A stretch of DNA of 8,152 bases from Sulfurovum sp. (GCA_026193735.1 JAPHUJ010000339.1:1-8152), one strand, 5' to 3'. Shown: positions 1 through 7,201, counted from the first letter of the stretch. The notes: generated from the letters alone by a model not told the origin. A program made the numbers and translations.

Positions 1-703
1 AATCTATATAAATATTACATCCACGTGAACAACCATGGCAGATACTTTCTATAGAATCTAAAAACCATACACGCTGTTTAAATCTGAAGTCTTTTGAGGT
101 CAAAGCACCAACGGGGCAGAGTTCAACAACATTCATAGCATAGGGATTATTTAACTCATGCCCAGGTGCTACTGCAACCCGTGCATTATCTCCACGACCG
201 ATAATGCCAAGTTCACCTGTTTTTGTAATATCTGAAGTAAAGCGAGTACATCGAGTACATAAAACACATCTCTCTTGATCAAGCATGACGTTTGAGCCAA
301 GATCTATATGCTTGCCTTTTTTTGTTTTTGGAGTACTGAGATGACTATCATAAAGACCATAGTCCATGTAATAATCTTGAAGTTTGCACTCACCGGCCTG
401 ATCACATATAGGACAATCTACAGGATGATTTAGAAGTTCCAGTTCTAGTATTGAGCGTTTAATTTCTGTGATATTCTCACTTTTTGTTGAAACTTCAAGG
501 TTCTCTTTTACAAAGGTGTCACAGGCGATCTGAGGACGCTTTTGCCCTTTAATTTCAACCATACACATTCTACAATTACCGTCAGCACCTAAGTCCTGAT
601 GGTAACAAAAATGAGGAATATTGATGCCATTGTCTAACATGACATCAATTAAAAGATCGCCTTCCTTGCACTCTACAGGGGTATTATCAATGCTAATTTT
701 CAT
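1..703 (-). CDS. nuoG: NADH-quinone oxidoreductase subunit G (NuoG), N-terminal part, cut by window edge
   Basis: This is the large Fe-S subunit of the complex I peripheral arm, which carries electrons from the NuoEF flavin module towards NuoI/NuoB. About 234 codons are visible; the stop lies beyond the left edge. The N-terminal 2Fe-2S ferredoxin domain has the N1b ligands Cys33, Cys44, Cys47 and Cys61. The next domain has the N5 pattern with a His ligand (His93, Cys97, Cys100, Cys106), then the N4 ligands Cys146, Cys149, Cys152 and Cys196. Near the break a further C-x2-C-x3-C (Cys222, Cys225, Cys229) opens the molybdopterin-type 4Fe-4S domain. It resembles the first three ligands of the extra cluster N7 of some bacterial NuoG proteins; its fourth ligand would be outside the window. 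The ATG overlaps the nuoF stop as ATGA. The family assignment is certain; whether N7 is complete cannot be seen. Confidence 0.96.
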   Translation of the reverse strand, partial: MKISIDNTPVECKEGDLLIDVMLDNGINIPHFCYHQDLGADGNCRMCMVEIKGQKRPQIACDTFVKENLEVSTKSENITEIKRSILELELLNHPVDCPICDQAGECKLQDYYMDYGLYDSHLSTPKTKKGKHIDLGSNVMLDQERCVLCTRCTRFTSDITKTGELGIIGRGDNARVAVAPGHELNNPYAMNVVELCPVGALTSKDFRFKQRVWFLDSIESICHGCSRGCNIYID

Positions 704-1932
704 ACGATACACTCCAAAAATTCATTCTCAAAATGTTTTAAAAATCCATTAATAACGCCACTTACCGCTGGAGCAAATACACAGATCGTTTTACCATTCA
801 TCGTTCCACTCACTGACTTTAGGATTTCCAGATCTTCTTGTGTTGCAGTTTTAGCGATAAATTTATCCAGTGTCTTGTCAACCCAGGAAGTTCCCTCACG
901 ACATGGAGTACACTGCCCACATGATTCATGATGATAGAATCTAAGCAGATTTTTCAAAGCTTTTACCATAGATACATCTTCATCTAAAACGATCATTCCT
1001 CCTGTACCTAGTGCCGAGCCAAGACTTTTTAAACTTTCATAATCAAGTCTTGCATCTTTTAACATACTTGCAGGAAGTATTGGTGTTGATGCACCGCCTG
1101 GAATTACAGCTTTCAGCTTTTTACCATTCTTAACTCCACCACCCATTGTTTCAATATATTCAAGCATGCTAACACCAAATTCAGCTTCATAGACTCCTGG
1201 ATTAGTGATATTCCCACTTAGTGCAAAAAGCAGCGTTCCAGGAGATAGATCAGTACCATAAGCTCTATAAGCATCTGCCCCATTTTCTATAATAAAAGGA
1301 ACGGAAGCGATAGTTTCAACATTTGTGACAAGTGTTGGTTCGCCAAAGTAAAACTCCGGTTGTGGTGTATGAGGTTTTAGTCTTGGGTGACCTCTATTCC
1401 CCTCTAATGATTCTAAAAGTGCAGATTTCTCTCCGCAAATATAAGCTCCGGCACCTCGATGGATAGTAATATCTACAAGATATTGAGCATTAATTCCCAA
1501 GATATTTTTCTCATACGCTTCATCTATGGCAGATTGCAGAATATCACTAAACTCTTCATATTCACCTCTTATATAAATATACGATGTGTTGGAGCCAATA
1601 GCATAACATGCAGCAATGATCCCCTCAATAAGAAGATGAGGATCATGCGCAAGTATCTGTCTGTCTTTAAATGTTCCTGGTTCACTCTCATCCGCATTTA
1701 CTACGACATATTTTATACCATCATGATCACTAGCCAATTGCCATTTACCCGCAGCACCTGCTCCACCTCCACCTTTTCCGCGAAGACCACTTTTTGAAAT
1801 TACATCTATCACTTCTTGTGGTTTATTTGTAAAAAGTCTATCAAGCGATGCATACCGTCCATTTTTTAGAGCAACATCCATGGTGTGTGATTGTGGTATT
1901 TCAAAATTTTTACTGACTATCTTAGTTTGCAT
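700..1932 (-). CDS. nuoF: NADH-quinone oxidoreductase subunit F (NuoF), FMN and N3 subunit with altered nucleotide pocket
   Basis: NuoF carries FMN and the 4Fe-4S cluster N3 and is where NADH is oxidised in ordinary complex I. The 410 residues compare with about 440 in E. coli. Seen here are the glycine-rich flavin loop (about residues 48-64, with Lys63-Trp64 kept), NADESEPG (79-86), GAGAYICGE (160-168), the PRLKP stretch (183-187), and N3 ligands Cys338, Cys341, Cys344 and Cys384. Several normally conserved residues differ. By motif alignment to Thermus Nqo1 from memory, Phe70, Phe78 and Phe205, which stack on the NADH adenine, are Ala58, Leu66 and Thr189, and Glu185 at the adenosine ribose is Lys169. 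The usual ALGDAA after the last Cys is VFAPAV. The flavin and Fe-S roles look intact, but the electron donor may not be NADH. It overlaps nuoE by 11 nt and has GAGG 6 nt before the ATG. Confidence 0.96.
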   Translation of the reverse strand: MQTKIVSKNFEIPQSHTMDVALKNGRYASLDRLFTNKPQEVIDVISKSGLRGKGGGGAGAAGKWQLASDHDGIKYVVVNADESEPGTFKDRQILAHDPHLLIEGIIAACYAIGSNTSYIYIRGEYEEFSDILQSAIDEAYEKNILGINAQYLVDITIHRGAGAYICGEKSALLESLEGNRGHPRLKPHTPQPEFYFGEPTLVTNVETIASVPFIIENGADAYRAYGTDLSPGTLLFALSGNITNPGVYEAEFGVSMLEYIETMGGGVKNGKKLKAVIPGGASTPILPASMLKDARLDYESLKSLGSALGTGGMIVLDEDVSMVKALKNLLRFYHHESCGQCTPCREGTSWVDKTLDKFIAKTATQEDLEILKSVSGTMNGKTICVFAPAVSGVINGFLKHFENEFLECIV

Positions 1933-2365
1933 TTAAAACCTCGTCAATCATATTAGGTGTCAAATTCTCAATGTACTTTCCATCTAGTGTACACATCGGT
2001 GCACCTGAACATGCACCCATACATTCAACTTCAACAATTTCAAACTTATCACTATACTTACTGTCAAGATGTTGTTTTATCTCTTCACTGCCATTTAATG
2101 CACAGGAGAGTGTTCTGCAGACTTCTATCACTCTTTTTTCAGGTTTTTTGAGTCTGAACATTGTATAAAAAGTTGCTACACTGTAAACATGCATATATGG
2201 CATTTCTGTAAATTCCGAAATGAACTGCATTGCATCTTCTCTGATGTAAGACTCTTGCTTTTGAGCTAGCCAAAGAAGAGGAAGTATAAGCGCTTTTTTT
2301 TCTGGATAACGTTTCCTGATCAAATCTATTTTTCTATTATTATCGTTGTTAAAAGAAAAACTCAT
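1922..2365 (-). CDS. nuoE: NADH-quinone oxidoreductase subunit E (NuoE), 2Fe-2S thioredoxin-like subunit
   Basis: NuoE pairs with NuoF in the electron-input module of complex I and carries the off-path 2Fe-2S cluster N1a. The protein has 147 residues (about 166 in E. coli). An N-terminal helical region (about 10-70) is followed by a thioredoxin-like domain with the four ligands Cys83 and Cys88 (C-x4-C) and Cys115 and Cys119 (C-x3-C). The gap between the two pairs is 26 residues, against about 35 in Thermus and E. coli proteins; the usual GxTTxDGxFTL hairpin is missing. An extra Cys125 follows the last pair. The ATG overlaps the nuoCD stop (ATGA), with GGGGAG 8 nt upstream as ribosome binding site. 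Together with nuoF this departs from the Campylobacter/Helicobacter type of complex I, which lacks standard NuoE and NuoF. Confidence 0.95.
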   Translation of the reverse strand: MSFSFNNDNNRKIDLIRKRYPEKKALILPLLWLAQKQESYIREDAMQFISEFTEMPYMHVYSVATFYTMFRLKKPEKRVIEVCRTLSCALNGSEEIKQHLDSKYSDKFEIVEVECMGACSGAPMCTLDGKYIENLTPNMIDEVLNAN

Positions 2366-4008
2366 CTATCCATCTCCCCTGCAATAATATTAAGACTTCC
2401 AAGTGTAAGGATCGCATCTGCTAGTTGAGCACCTTCTATTATCTCCGGATATGCACTCATGGCAGTAAATGATGGCGCTTTTACTTTTACCTTATAAGGA
2501 GTCCCGCTTCCATCACTCACAATGAAAAATCCAAGTTCTCCATTAGTTGCTTCTATAGAACCATAATACTCACCAACTGGAACTTTGACACCTTCAAAAA
2601 TGAGTTTAAACTGGTTCATGGCACCTTCTATCGTACCATAGACGGCTTCTTTTGTTGGAAGCGTTATGGAAGCATCTTTAATATTTACGTCACCCTCAGG
2701 TAAGTTTTGCATCACCTGTTCTATGATTTTAATGCTCTCGTCTATCTCAGCAAAACGAACCATTACTCTGTCATAAACATCACCGACACTACCAACAACA
2801 ACATCAAACTCGTAATTTTCATATCCATAGTAAGGCGCATCTTTCCGCATATCAAAAGATACACCCGTTGCTCGTAAATTTGGACCTGTCATAGCGTAAT
2901 TAATAGCATCCTCGGCACTTATGACACCTACATTTTGCGTTCTGTCATGAAAAATTCTATTATGTTTTATAAGTGACAGCGTCTGTTCGACACCATACTG
3001 AATCTTCTTAATTACCTCTTTTAGATCTTCTTCAAAACCATCATACAAATCATTAGCCATTCCACCAACTCTCATATATGAGTTTGTGAGTCTAGCACCT
3101 GTAAGTTTTGAGAGCAGATCATAAATATCTTCTCTTGGATTATACATATACCAGTAATTTGTAAGTCCGCCCATATCTACCAAGACAGCAGCCAAACATA
3201 CAACATGATCTTCTATGCGTGAGAGTTCAAGTAACATCACTCTGATCGCTTGAGCTCGCTTGCTCAGAGTAACTCCGAGCATATCTTCAACTGTTTTAAC
3301 AAAAGCTATATTGTTACTAATGGCGGAGCAGTAGTTTAATCTATCTGTATACGGGACTATTTGATTATAGGTGTGATTTTCACAGCTCTTCTCAAATCCA
3401 CGATGCAGATAACCGATTTCAGAAACTGCTGCTTCTACCGTCTCTCCATCAAGTGCAACATACGTTCTGATTGTACCATGACTAGCCGGGTGAGAAGGAC
3501 CAAGATTTAAGAACATAAGGTCTTTGTTACACTCACCAAATAAACCACTGTCTAATTTACAAATAATATCTTTACTCAATAATCTATTGTTCATTTCATC
3601 GATGAGATCATCTACTTCATGAAGAAGTTGACCTTTTGTTATGGGGTAAGATTTTCTTAAAGGGTGACCTACAAATTCTTTATGATTTAAAACTCTTCTT
3701 AAATTTGGATGATTTTTAAAGGTGATGCCATACTGATCATAGACTTCTCTCTCTAGCCAGTTTGCACCTTTGAAAATATCTGAAATGGTTTCTACTTCCT
3801 GTATTGGTACATATGCTTTAATCACAATATGCTTTTTGAAACTTTTATGACGGAGTATATACACTAAAGCGAACTCTTCCTCTTGGGTTTGTACATATTC
3901 ACTATAATCTATTGCCGTAATATCAAGCAGATAATTAAATCCCTCATCATATTTGCCTTTGATAAATGAATGAATTTCATTGGAGGAAATTATAATATTC
4001 TCAAACAT
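2362..4008 (-). CDS. nuoCD: fused NADH-quinone oxidoreductase subunit C/D (NuoCD)
   Basis: This is a fusion of the 30-kDa (NuoC) and 49-kDa (NuoD) peripheral-arm subunits; NuoD forms the quinone pocket next to cluster N2. I chose the ATG at 4008, giving 548 aa, because it overlaps the nuoB stop by 8 nt and has AAAGGTG 9 nt upstream. A start at 4050 would add 14 residues inside nuoB with no family support. The NuoC signature ([25 protein letters not shown]) spans about residues 86-122. A linker runs to about 165. NuoD then starts with [14 protein letters not shown] (from 168), whose His177 should be the quinone-pocket His, and DRLNY supplies Tyr226 as its likely partner. The C-terminus [11 protein letters not shown] is typical of NuoD. 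It is shorter than E. coli NuoCD (about 600 aa), mainly at the N-terminus. There is no frameshift or internal stop across the fusion. Confidence 0.95.
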   Translation of the reverse strand: MFENIIISSNEIHSFIKGKYDEGFNYLLDITAIDYSEYVQTQEEEFALVYILRHKSFKKHIVIKAYVPIQEVETISDIFKGANWLEREVYDQYGITFKNHPNLRRVLNHKEFVGHPLRKSYPITKGQLLHEVDDLIDEMNNRLLSKDIICKLDSGLFGECNKDLMFLNLGPSHPASHGTIRTYVALDGETVEAAVSEIGYLHRGFEKSCENHTYNQIVPYTDRLNYCSAISNNIAFVKTVEDMLGVTLSKRAQAIRVMLLELSRIEDHVVCLAAVLVDMGGLTNYWYMYNPREDIYDLLSKLTGARLTNSYMRVGGMANDLYDGFEEDLKEVIKKIQYGVEQTLSLIKHNRIFHDRTQNVGVISAEDAINYAMTGPNLRATGVSFDMRKDAPYYGYENYEFDVVVGSVGDVYDRVMVRFAEIDESIKIIEQVMQNLPEGDVNIKDASITLPTKEAVYGTIEGAMNQFKLIFEGVKVPVGEYYGSIEATNGELGFFIVSDGSGTPYKVKVKAPSFTAMSAYPEIIEGAQLADAILTLGSLNIIAGEMDR

Positions 4009-4519
4009 TATCCAGTGCACCTTTAAAATCTTTATGACGTTCCGGATCATATGTATTGGTTCTTAAATCATTTTGCAGGCTTAACAGTGCATCAAGAAGC
4101 GCTTCTGGTCGTGGAGGACAGCCTCCAACATACAGATCAACCGGAATGATCTCATCAATACCCTGCATCGTTGTATAGTTATCATAAAACCCACCGCTAC
4201 ATGCACATGCCCCCATACTAACAACCCACTTGGGCTCACTCATCTGATCATAGATCTGTTTTAAAATGGGGCCTTGCTTATAGGTAATAGTTCCTGCCAC
4301 TATCAGCAGATCAGCCTGTCTAGGTGAAAAACGCACAACCTCTGCACCAAAACGAGAAATATCATATTTACTCGCAGCCACACTCATGAACTCTATGGCA
4401 CAACAGGCAGTTCCGAAGATCATGGGCCAAAGAGATGATTCTCTTGCCCATCCGATCGCCTCATCAAGCGTAGTTGTTATTGCTGTATCAGTTGGAAGTG
4501 TATGAGGATCTAGCTCCAT
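4001..4519 (-). CDS. nuoB: NADH-quinone oxidoreductase subunit B (NuoB), cluster N2 subunit
   Basis: NuoB holds cluster N2, the last Fe-S centre before quinone, at the junction of the peripheral and membrane arms. The 172-residue protein has the adjacent-cysteine motif [10 protein letters not shown] (Cys39, Cys40), [10 protein letters not shown] (ligand Cys105) and [10 protein letters not shown] (ligand Cys134), which make up the unusual tandem-Cys N2 site. [20 protein letters not shown] is the standard family core. An additional Cys107 sits where Asn or Ser is common; its role is unknown. The start overlaps the end of nuoA by 10 nt and has AAGGTG 7 nt upstream. The stop overlaps the nuoCD start by 8 nt. 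Confidence 0.97.
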   Translation of the reverse strand: MELDPHTLPTDTAITTTLDEAIGWARESSLWPMIFGTACCAIEFMSVAASKYDISRFGAEVVRFSPRQADLLIVAGTITYKQGPILKQIYDQMSEPKWVVSMGACACSGGFYDNYTTMQGIDEIIPVDLYVGGCPPRPEALLDALLSLQNDLRTNTYDPERHKDFKGALDNV

Positions 4520-4872
4520 TTTAACGCACCTTTTTTATAAATATAAATAAGCCCGGCAAGAAGAAGTGTCATAAATATAAACATTTCAACAAGACCTAAA
4601 ATACCGGTATCGCGAAGTGTGACCGCCCAGGGAAACATAAAAAGTATTTCAACATCAAAAATGACAAAGATAATAGCTACAAGATAATACTTAACGTTGA
4701 AACGTTCAAAACTATCTTTGTATGTTTTTTTTATGCCACTTTCATAGGTTTGATTAATCGCATCATTATCTTTTGTTACATCACCAAGATAACGACTTAA
4801 ATGAAATAAAAAAGGAATCATCACGGTAAGAGTTAAAATAATAATCAACGGTAAATAAAAATTATAATTCAA
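4510..4872 (-). CDS. nuoA: NADH-quinone oxidoreductase subunit A (NuoA), membrane subunit, TTG start
   Basis: NuoA is a small membrane subunit (120 aa, normal length) beside the quinone entry of complex I. Three hydrophobic segments are visible at about residues 5-25, 61-83 and 91-112. The loop carrying YESG (43-46) is followed by the family core [20 protein letters not shown], which includes the conserved acidic Asp73 and Glu75. The start codon is TTG. No in-frame ATG lies between it and the upstream in-frame stop at 4903-4905, and AAAGGG lies 6 nt before it. The nearby ATG at 4875-4877 is out of frame and stops after two codons. It is the first gene of the visible operon and ends inside nuoB. 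Confidence 0.94.
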   Translation of the reverse strand: MNYNFYLPLIIILTLTVMIPFLFHLSRYLGDVTKDNDAINQTYESGIKKTYKDSFERFNVKYYLVAIIFVIFDVEILFMFPWAVTLRDTGILGLVEMFIFMTLLLAGLIYIYKKGALKWS

Positions 4873-4889
4873 ATCATACCCTTTACATA
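4870..4889 (-). promoter_or_regulatory. ribosome binding site and TTG start of nuoA, overlapped by an ATG-ATT-TGA minigene
   Basis: On the minus strand AAAGGG is followed by TATGAT and then the TTG start of nuoA. The out-of-frame ATG in this spacer reads ATG-ATT-TGA and overlaps the TTG. Its distance to AAAGGG (1 nt) is too short for efficient initiation, so TTG is the better placed start. That the two starts compete is a guess. Confidence 0.6.
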
Positions 4890-4901
4890 AAAATATTTTA
4901 T

Positions 4902-4932
4902 ATTATAGGAAAAAAATGTTACAAACTGCTAA
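4902..4932 (-). promoter_or_regulatory. probable sigma-70 promoter of the nuo operon
   Basis: A perfect TATAAT lies at 4907-4902 on the minus strand, about 30 nt before the nuoA start, which would give a 5' leader of roughly 20-25 nt. A T-tract lies directly upstream. This is usual for Campylobacterota promoters, where the -35 box is weak. The best -35 match is TTAGCA at 4932-4927, with a long 19-nt spacer. The -10 box is seen; the use of this promoter is inferred. Confidence 0.5.
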
Positions 4933-4977
4933 TAAAATGCCATATAATAAAAAATTGTTGCTAAAATGCTCTCATAT
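4927..4977. repeat. imperfect direct repeat upstream of nuoA
   Basis: TGCTAATAAAATGCCATAT (4927-4945) and TGCTAAAATGCTCTCATAT (4959-4977) share TGCTA, AAATGC and CATAT with a small internal shift. The copies are 32 bp apart, close to three helical turns. The first copy covers the possible nuo -35 box, so a regulator site is conceivable but unproven. Confidence 0.4.
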
Positions 4978-4988
4978 TGGATTTTAGC
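4960..4988. repeat. 8-bp inverted repeat GCTAAAAT-N13-ATTTTAGC
   Basis: Perfect 8-bp arms at 4960-4967 and 4981-4988 flank 13 nt. The left arm lies inside the second copy of the direct repeat. On the plus strand a run of seven T begins 6 nt after the right arm (4995-5001), and TATAAT (4943-4948) lies just before the left arm. It could be an operator for nuo or the hairpin of a very short plus-strand transcript. The sequence cannot decide between these. Confidence 0.45.
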
Positions 4989-5063
4989 CATCCATTTTTT
5001 TATTAAGTCATCTTGTTTACTTCTAACTGTTTCAGGTAAATATATTATGGTAGAATTGTATTA

Positions 5064-5094
5064 ATAAAATAATATTTTATGTCTCAGTTATAAT
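5064..5094 (+). promoter_or_regulatory. possible promoter of the 205-aa exported protein gene
   Basis: TATAAT at 5089-5094 lies 17 nt before the ATG at 5112, giving an expected transcript start close to the AGGGG ribosome binding site at 5101-5105, so the leader would be very short. Upstream is an AT-only inverted repeat, ATAAAAT-AAT-ATTTTAT (5064-5080). It occupies the -35 region in place of a recognisable -35 box. Confidence 0.4.
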
Positions 5095-5111
5095 TTATTT
5101 AGGGGTTTTAA

Positions 5112-5729
5112 ATGAAAAATATTTTGTTCATCGTTTTGCTTTCAGTGTTTGGTCTTGCTGATGATGATAAACATACCAATTTAGCTTGTGAATTTGCATC
5201 TTATGCTACTGCTAAAGGTAGTTTTAACGATGATGTGATGAAATTTACCATCATTACAAATGACACTAACGGCACGTTTACCATGAAAAGAAGCAATGGT
5301 GTCTTTACTATAGGAAATACGATCAGAGGGGACAAAGGTTTATCTTTTCTTGAAGTGAGTGAACTTGGAAATATCACGACAACAACTATGGCTGTTGTTC
5401 CTCCAGTTGAAGATCGGCAAGAAGCAGTTTACAGTATGAATATACTTGTAGGAGGAAAACTCTTAGCACGTCAATACTATGGTACTTGTCAGCGTTTGAA
5501 TGAGAGTCAAACTAAAAAAGTACGTTTCCTTATCTCAAAAGAAAAACGGGACATGATATATAAGAAACTACATATAGAAAGGGAACTCAAAAAGCTCTCA
5601 AAAAAAGATGCCAAGATTGTCCTTTCCGCACTTAATGGGGTATTCCCTTCAAAAATAGAAATGGAACAAGATATGAGTATCGAGGGAATGATACTTGTAT
5701 CTAAGATCATGGATAGTGCTACGAAATAA
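5112..5729 (+). CDS. exported protein of unknown function (205 aa)
   Basis: I do not recognise this family. The first 16 residues (MKNILFIVLLSVFGLA) are a short signal peptide with a likely cut before Asp17-Asp18, so the mature protein should be periplasmic or outer-membrane associated. There is no lipobox Cys. Residues about 25-126 look beta-rich, with many Thr, Gly and alternating hydrophobic residues, and contain the only two cysteines, Cys26 and Cys126 (in YYGTCQR). These sit at the two ends of the domain and could form one disulphide. From about residue 140 the protein becomes charged and helical, with a Lys-rich stretch around 150-167. AGGGG lies 6 nt before the ATG. It diverges from nuo and converges on the patatin gene; no functional link to either is visible. 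The codon use looks like a real gene of this genome. Confidence 0.85.
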   Translation: MKNILFIVLLSVFGLADDDKHTNLACEFASYATAKGSFNDDVMKFTIITNDTNGTFTMKRSNGVFTIGNTIRGDKGLSFLEVSELGNITTTTMAVVPPVEDRQEAVYSMNILVGGKLLARQYYGTCQRLNESQTKKVRFLISKEKRDMIYKKLHIERELKKLSKKDAKIVLSALNGVFPSKIEMEQDMSIEGMILVSKIMDSATK

Positions 5730-5802
5730 AACCTATTGAGTAATTTTGATAACAAATGTAGTAATACCGAAAGCATCGTAAATATTCAGGAATCTATTGC
5801 TG

Positions 5803-7137
5803 TTATCGAGTATTCTCTTTTATAAAACGCTTAAATTCAGTATTGTTACGTAACAGTTCGCGGCCTGCACTGATAAGACTATCTACCTGCTTATTTTCTA
5901 GAGAAAGATTAGTTGGTATCTGCTGTAAAAAATGATATTTTTCTCGTTTGGCAATATTTTTAAGATCAATTTGCACAAAATAGGACTTAACTCGAAATGA
6001 TGGTGTTGAAAGTTCCGATGACCAACGTTTTAAACTGTCTTGCATTTCCTCATATGTTGACGCATTGTAACGCTGCAACTGAATGTCAGATACCGCATTA
6101 ACGGTTTGCTCGAGTGTTGGTACTTTAGCACTTGCGTCCATATCTGATTCGGCTACAGCTGAAGCATTAACCGATATAAGAACAAAACGTTTTCCAGGCT
6201 TGTTATTGATCGACTTAAGAAATGGTTTTACACCACCCGAAATTTCAATGATTTCATAGATTGCGCGTAAGCCAAGGTTGTCAGTGATACCACCATCAAC
6301 AAGATGGATATATTTTCGTTTATCCTTTTTTTGATAACTTTGCAATCCTTCCATAACTTGTTTTAATTGTGGAGATTTGTTGACATGTTCTTGTGCTTTA
6401 TTAGGCCATTGATATGCATCCGTATTACATTCTGAGTGATTTTCAAGGACAACAGGATTAAAAAGTATAGGTACAGCAGATGAGGCAGCGACAGCTCGCG
6501 AAACTGGAAAGCTAGATAAATCAGAGCACAATAGGTTGAAGTATTCCTGTAAGAAGGAAAAGCGTACACCACTTCCCAAGTCAGAAGCGTTGATCATGAT
6601 AAGAGGTCCACCTTTGCTTTTAAAATCTGAGAATGTGGCCCCCTTAAATATATTTTCATCATAAAAATTGATTGCCATATCAGTACGCCCATATTTGGAA
6701 AACCAAAATGTAGGGTTAAATAACCCATATATCAGTTCACTTTCAACATCTCGACGTAAAAATACATTCTCATAGTCGGTAAACATTTTATCGCCATATA
6801 ATCCAAAATATGCTGCTGTAAAACTACCGCCCGAAACAGAACTAATTATATCAACTTCATCCAACAAAGACTTGGACTTACCTTTTATACGCATACGGGT
6901 ATTATGAAGTTCATCCATAACACCGTAAGCCAGCGCAGCTGCACGCATGCCTCCACCAGAAAAAGAAAGAACGATAGCCACATCGTCTGAACGTTTATTG
7001 CCGACGATATCACGAATTGAATAAGATGAAGTTGAAGGTTTAGTGTTGACGTTAGAAAGATTATTGACAGATCCGTAGCTTACGCAACCAGATAATACTG
7101 CTTGAACAAGTAGTCCGATACCAATAGTACGAATCAT
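5803..7137 (-). CDS. patatin-like phospholipase, lipoprotein
   Basis: A 444-aa patatin-family lipid acyl hydrolase. The N-terminus ends in a lipobox (VLSGC, Cys18), so the protein should be lipid-anchored in the cell envelope. The oxyanion loop is SGGGMRAAA (60-68). The nucleophile motif is SVSGGS with probable catalytic Ser102; the usual first Gly of G-x-S-x-G is Ser here, as in some bacterial patatins and in keeping with the SGGS style. The acidic partner is Asp281 in VDGGITDN. RAVAASSAVPILFNPV (214-229) is the conserved patatin helix and turn. The region after about 330 is less conserved and mostly helical. The ATG has AGGA 5 nt upstream. Family membership is firm. The substrate is unknown: phospholipid remodelling, outer-membrane lipid turnover or an action on foreign membranes are all possible. 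Confidence 0.92.
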   Translation of the reverse strand: MIRTIGIGLLVQAVLSGCVSYGSVNNLSNVNTKPSTSSYSIRDIVGNKRSDDVAIVLSFSGGGMRAAALAYGVMDELHNTRMRIKGKSKSLLDEVDIISSVSGGSFTAAYFGLYGDKMFTDYENVFLRRDVESELIYGLFNPTFWFSKYGRTDMAINFYDENIFKGATFSDFKSKGGPLIMINASDLGSGVRFSFLQEYFNLLCSDLSSFPVSRAVAASSAVPILFNPVVLENHSECNTDAYQWPNKAQEHVNKSPQLKQVMEGLQSYQKKDKRKYIHLVDGGITDNLGLRAIYEIIEISGGVKPFLKSINNKPGKRFVLISVNASAVAESDMDASAKVPTLEQTVNAVSDIQLQRYNASTYEEMQDSLKRWSSELSTPSFRVKSYFVQIDLKNIAKREKYHFLQQIPTNLSLENKQVDSLISAGRELLRNNTEFKRFIKENTR

Positions 7138-7175
7138 TACAGTCCTTTTTTTTGTTTACTTCCTTATATATGCAC

Positions 7176-7181
7176 AATATA
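7176..7181 (-). promoter_or_regulatory. possible -10 box of the patatin lipoprotein gene
   Basis: On the minus strand TATATT lies about 40 nt before the ATG at 7137. There is no clear -35 box. The surroundings are so AT-rich that chance matches are likely, so this is a weak call. Confidence 0.25.
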
Positions 7182-7201
7182 CTTTCTTTAGTTAATTTTT
7201 A

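Noticed and set aside
1459..1797. Plus-strand open frame of 112 codons.
   Set aside because: It lies wholly opposite nuoF, has no plausible start region, and its translation looks like an antisense reading of nuoF.
4009..4050. Upstream ATG that would lengthen NuoCD by 14 residues.
   Set aside because: It lies deep inside nuoB. The ATG at 4008 has a good ribosome binding site and the short overlap seen at the other junctions.
5507..5776. Minus-strand open frame opposite the end of the 205-aa gene.
   Set aside because: The translation is rich in Leu and Ser as expected from antisense reading, and the plus-strand gene has a signal peptide and a ribosome binding site.
5748..5807. GATAACA and TGTTATC as a shared terminator between the convergent genes.
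   Set aside because: The loop would be 46 nt, the 7-bp stem is AT-rich, no T-run follows, and the right arm lies in the patatin stop region.
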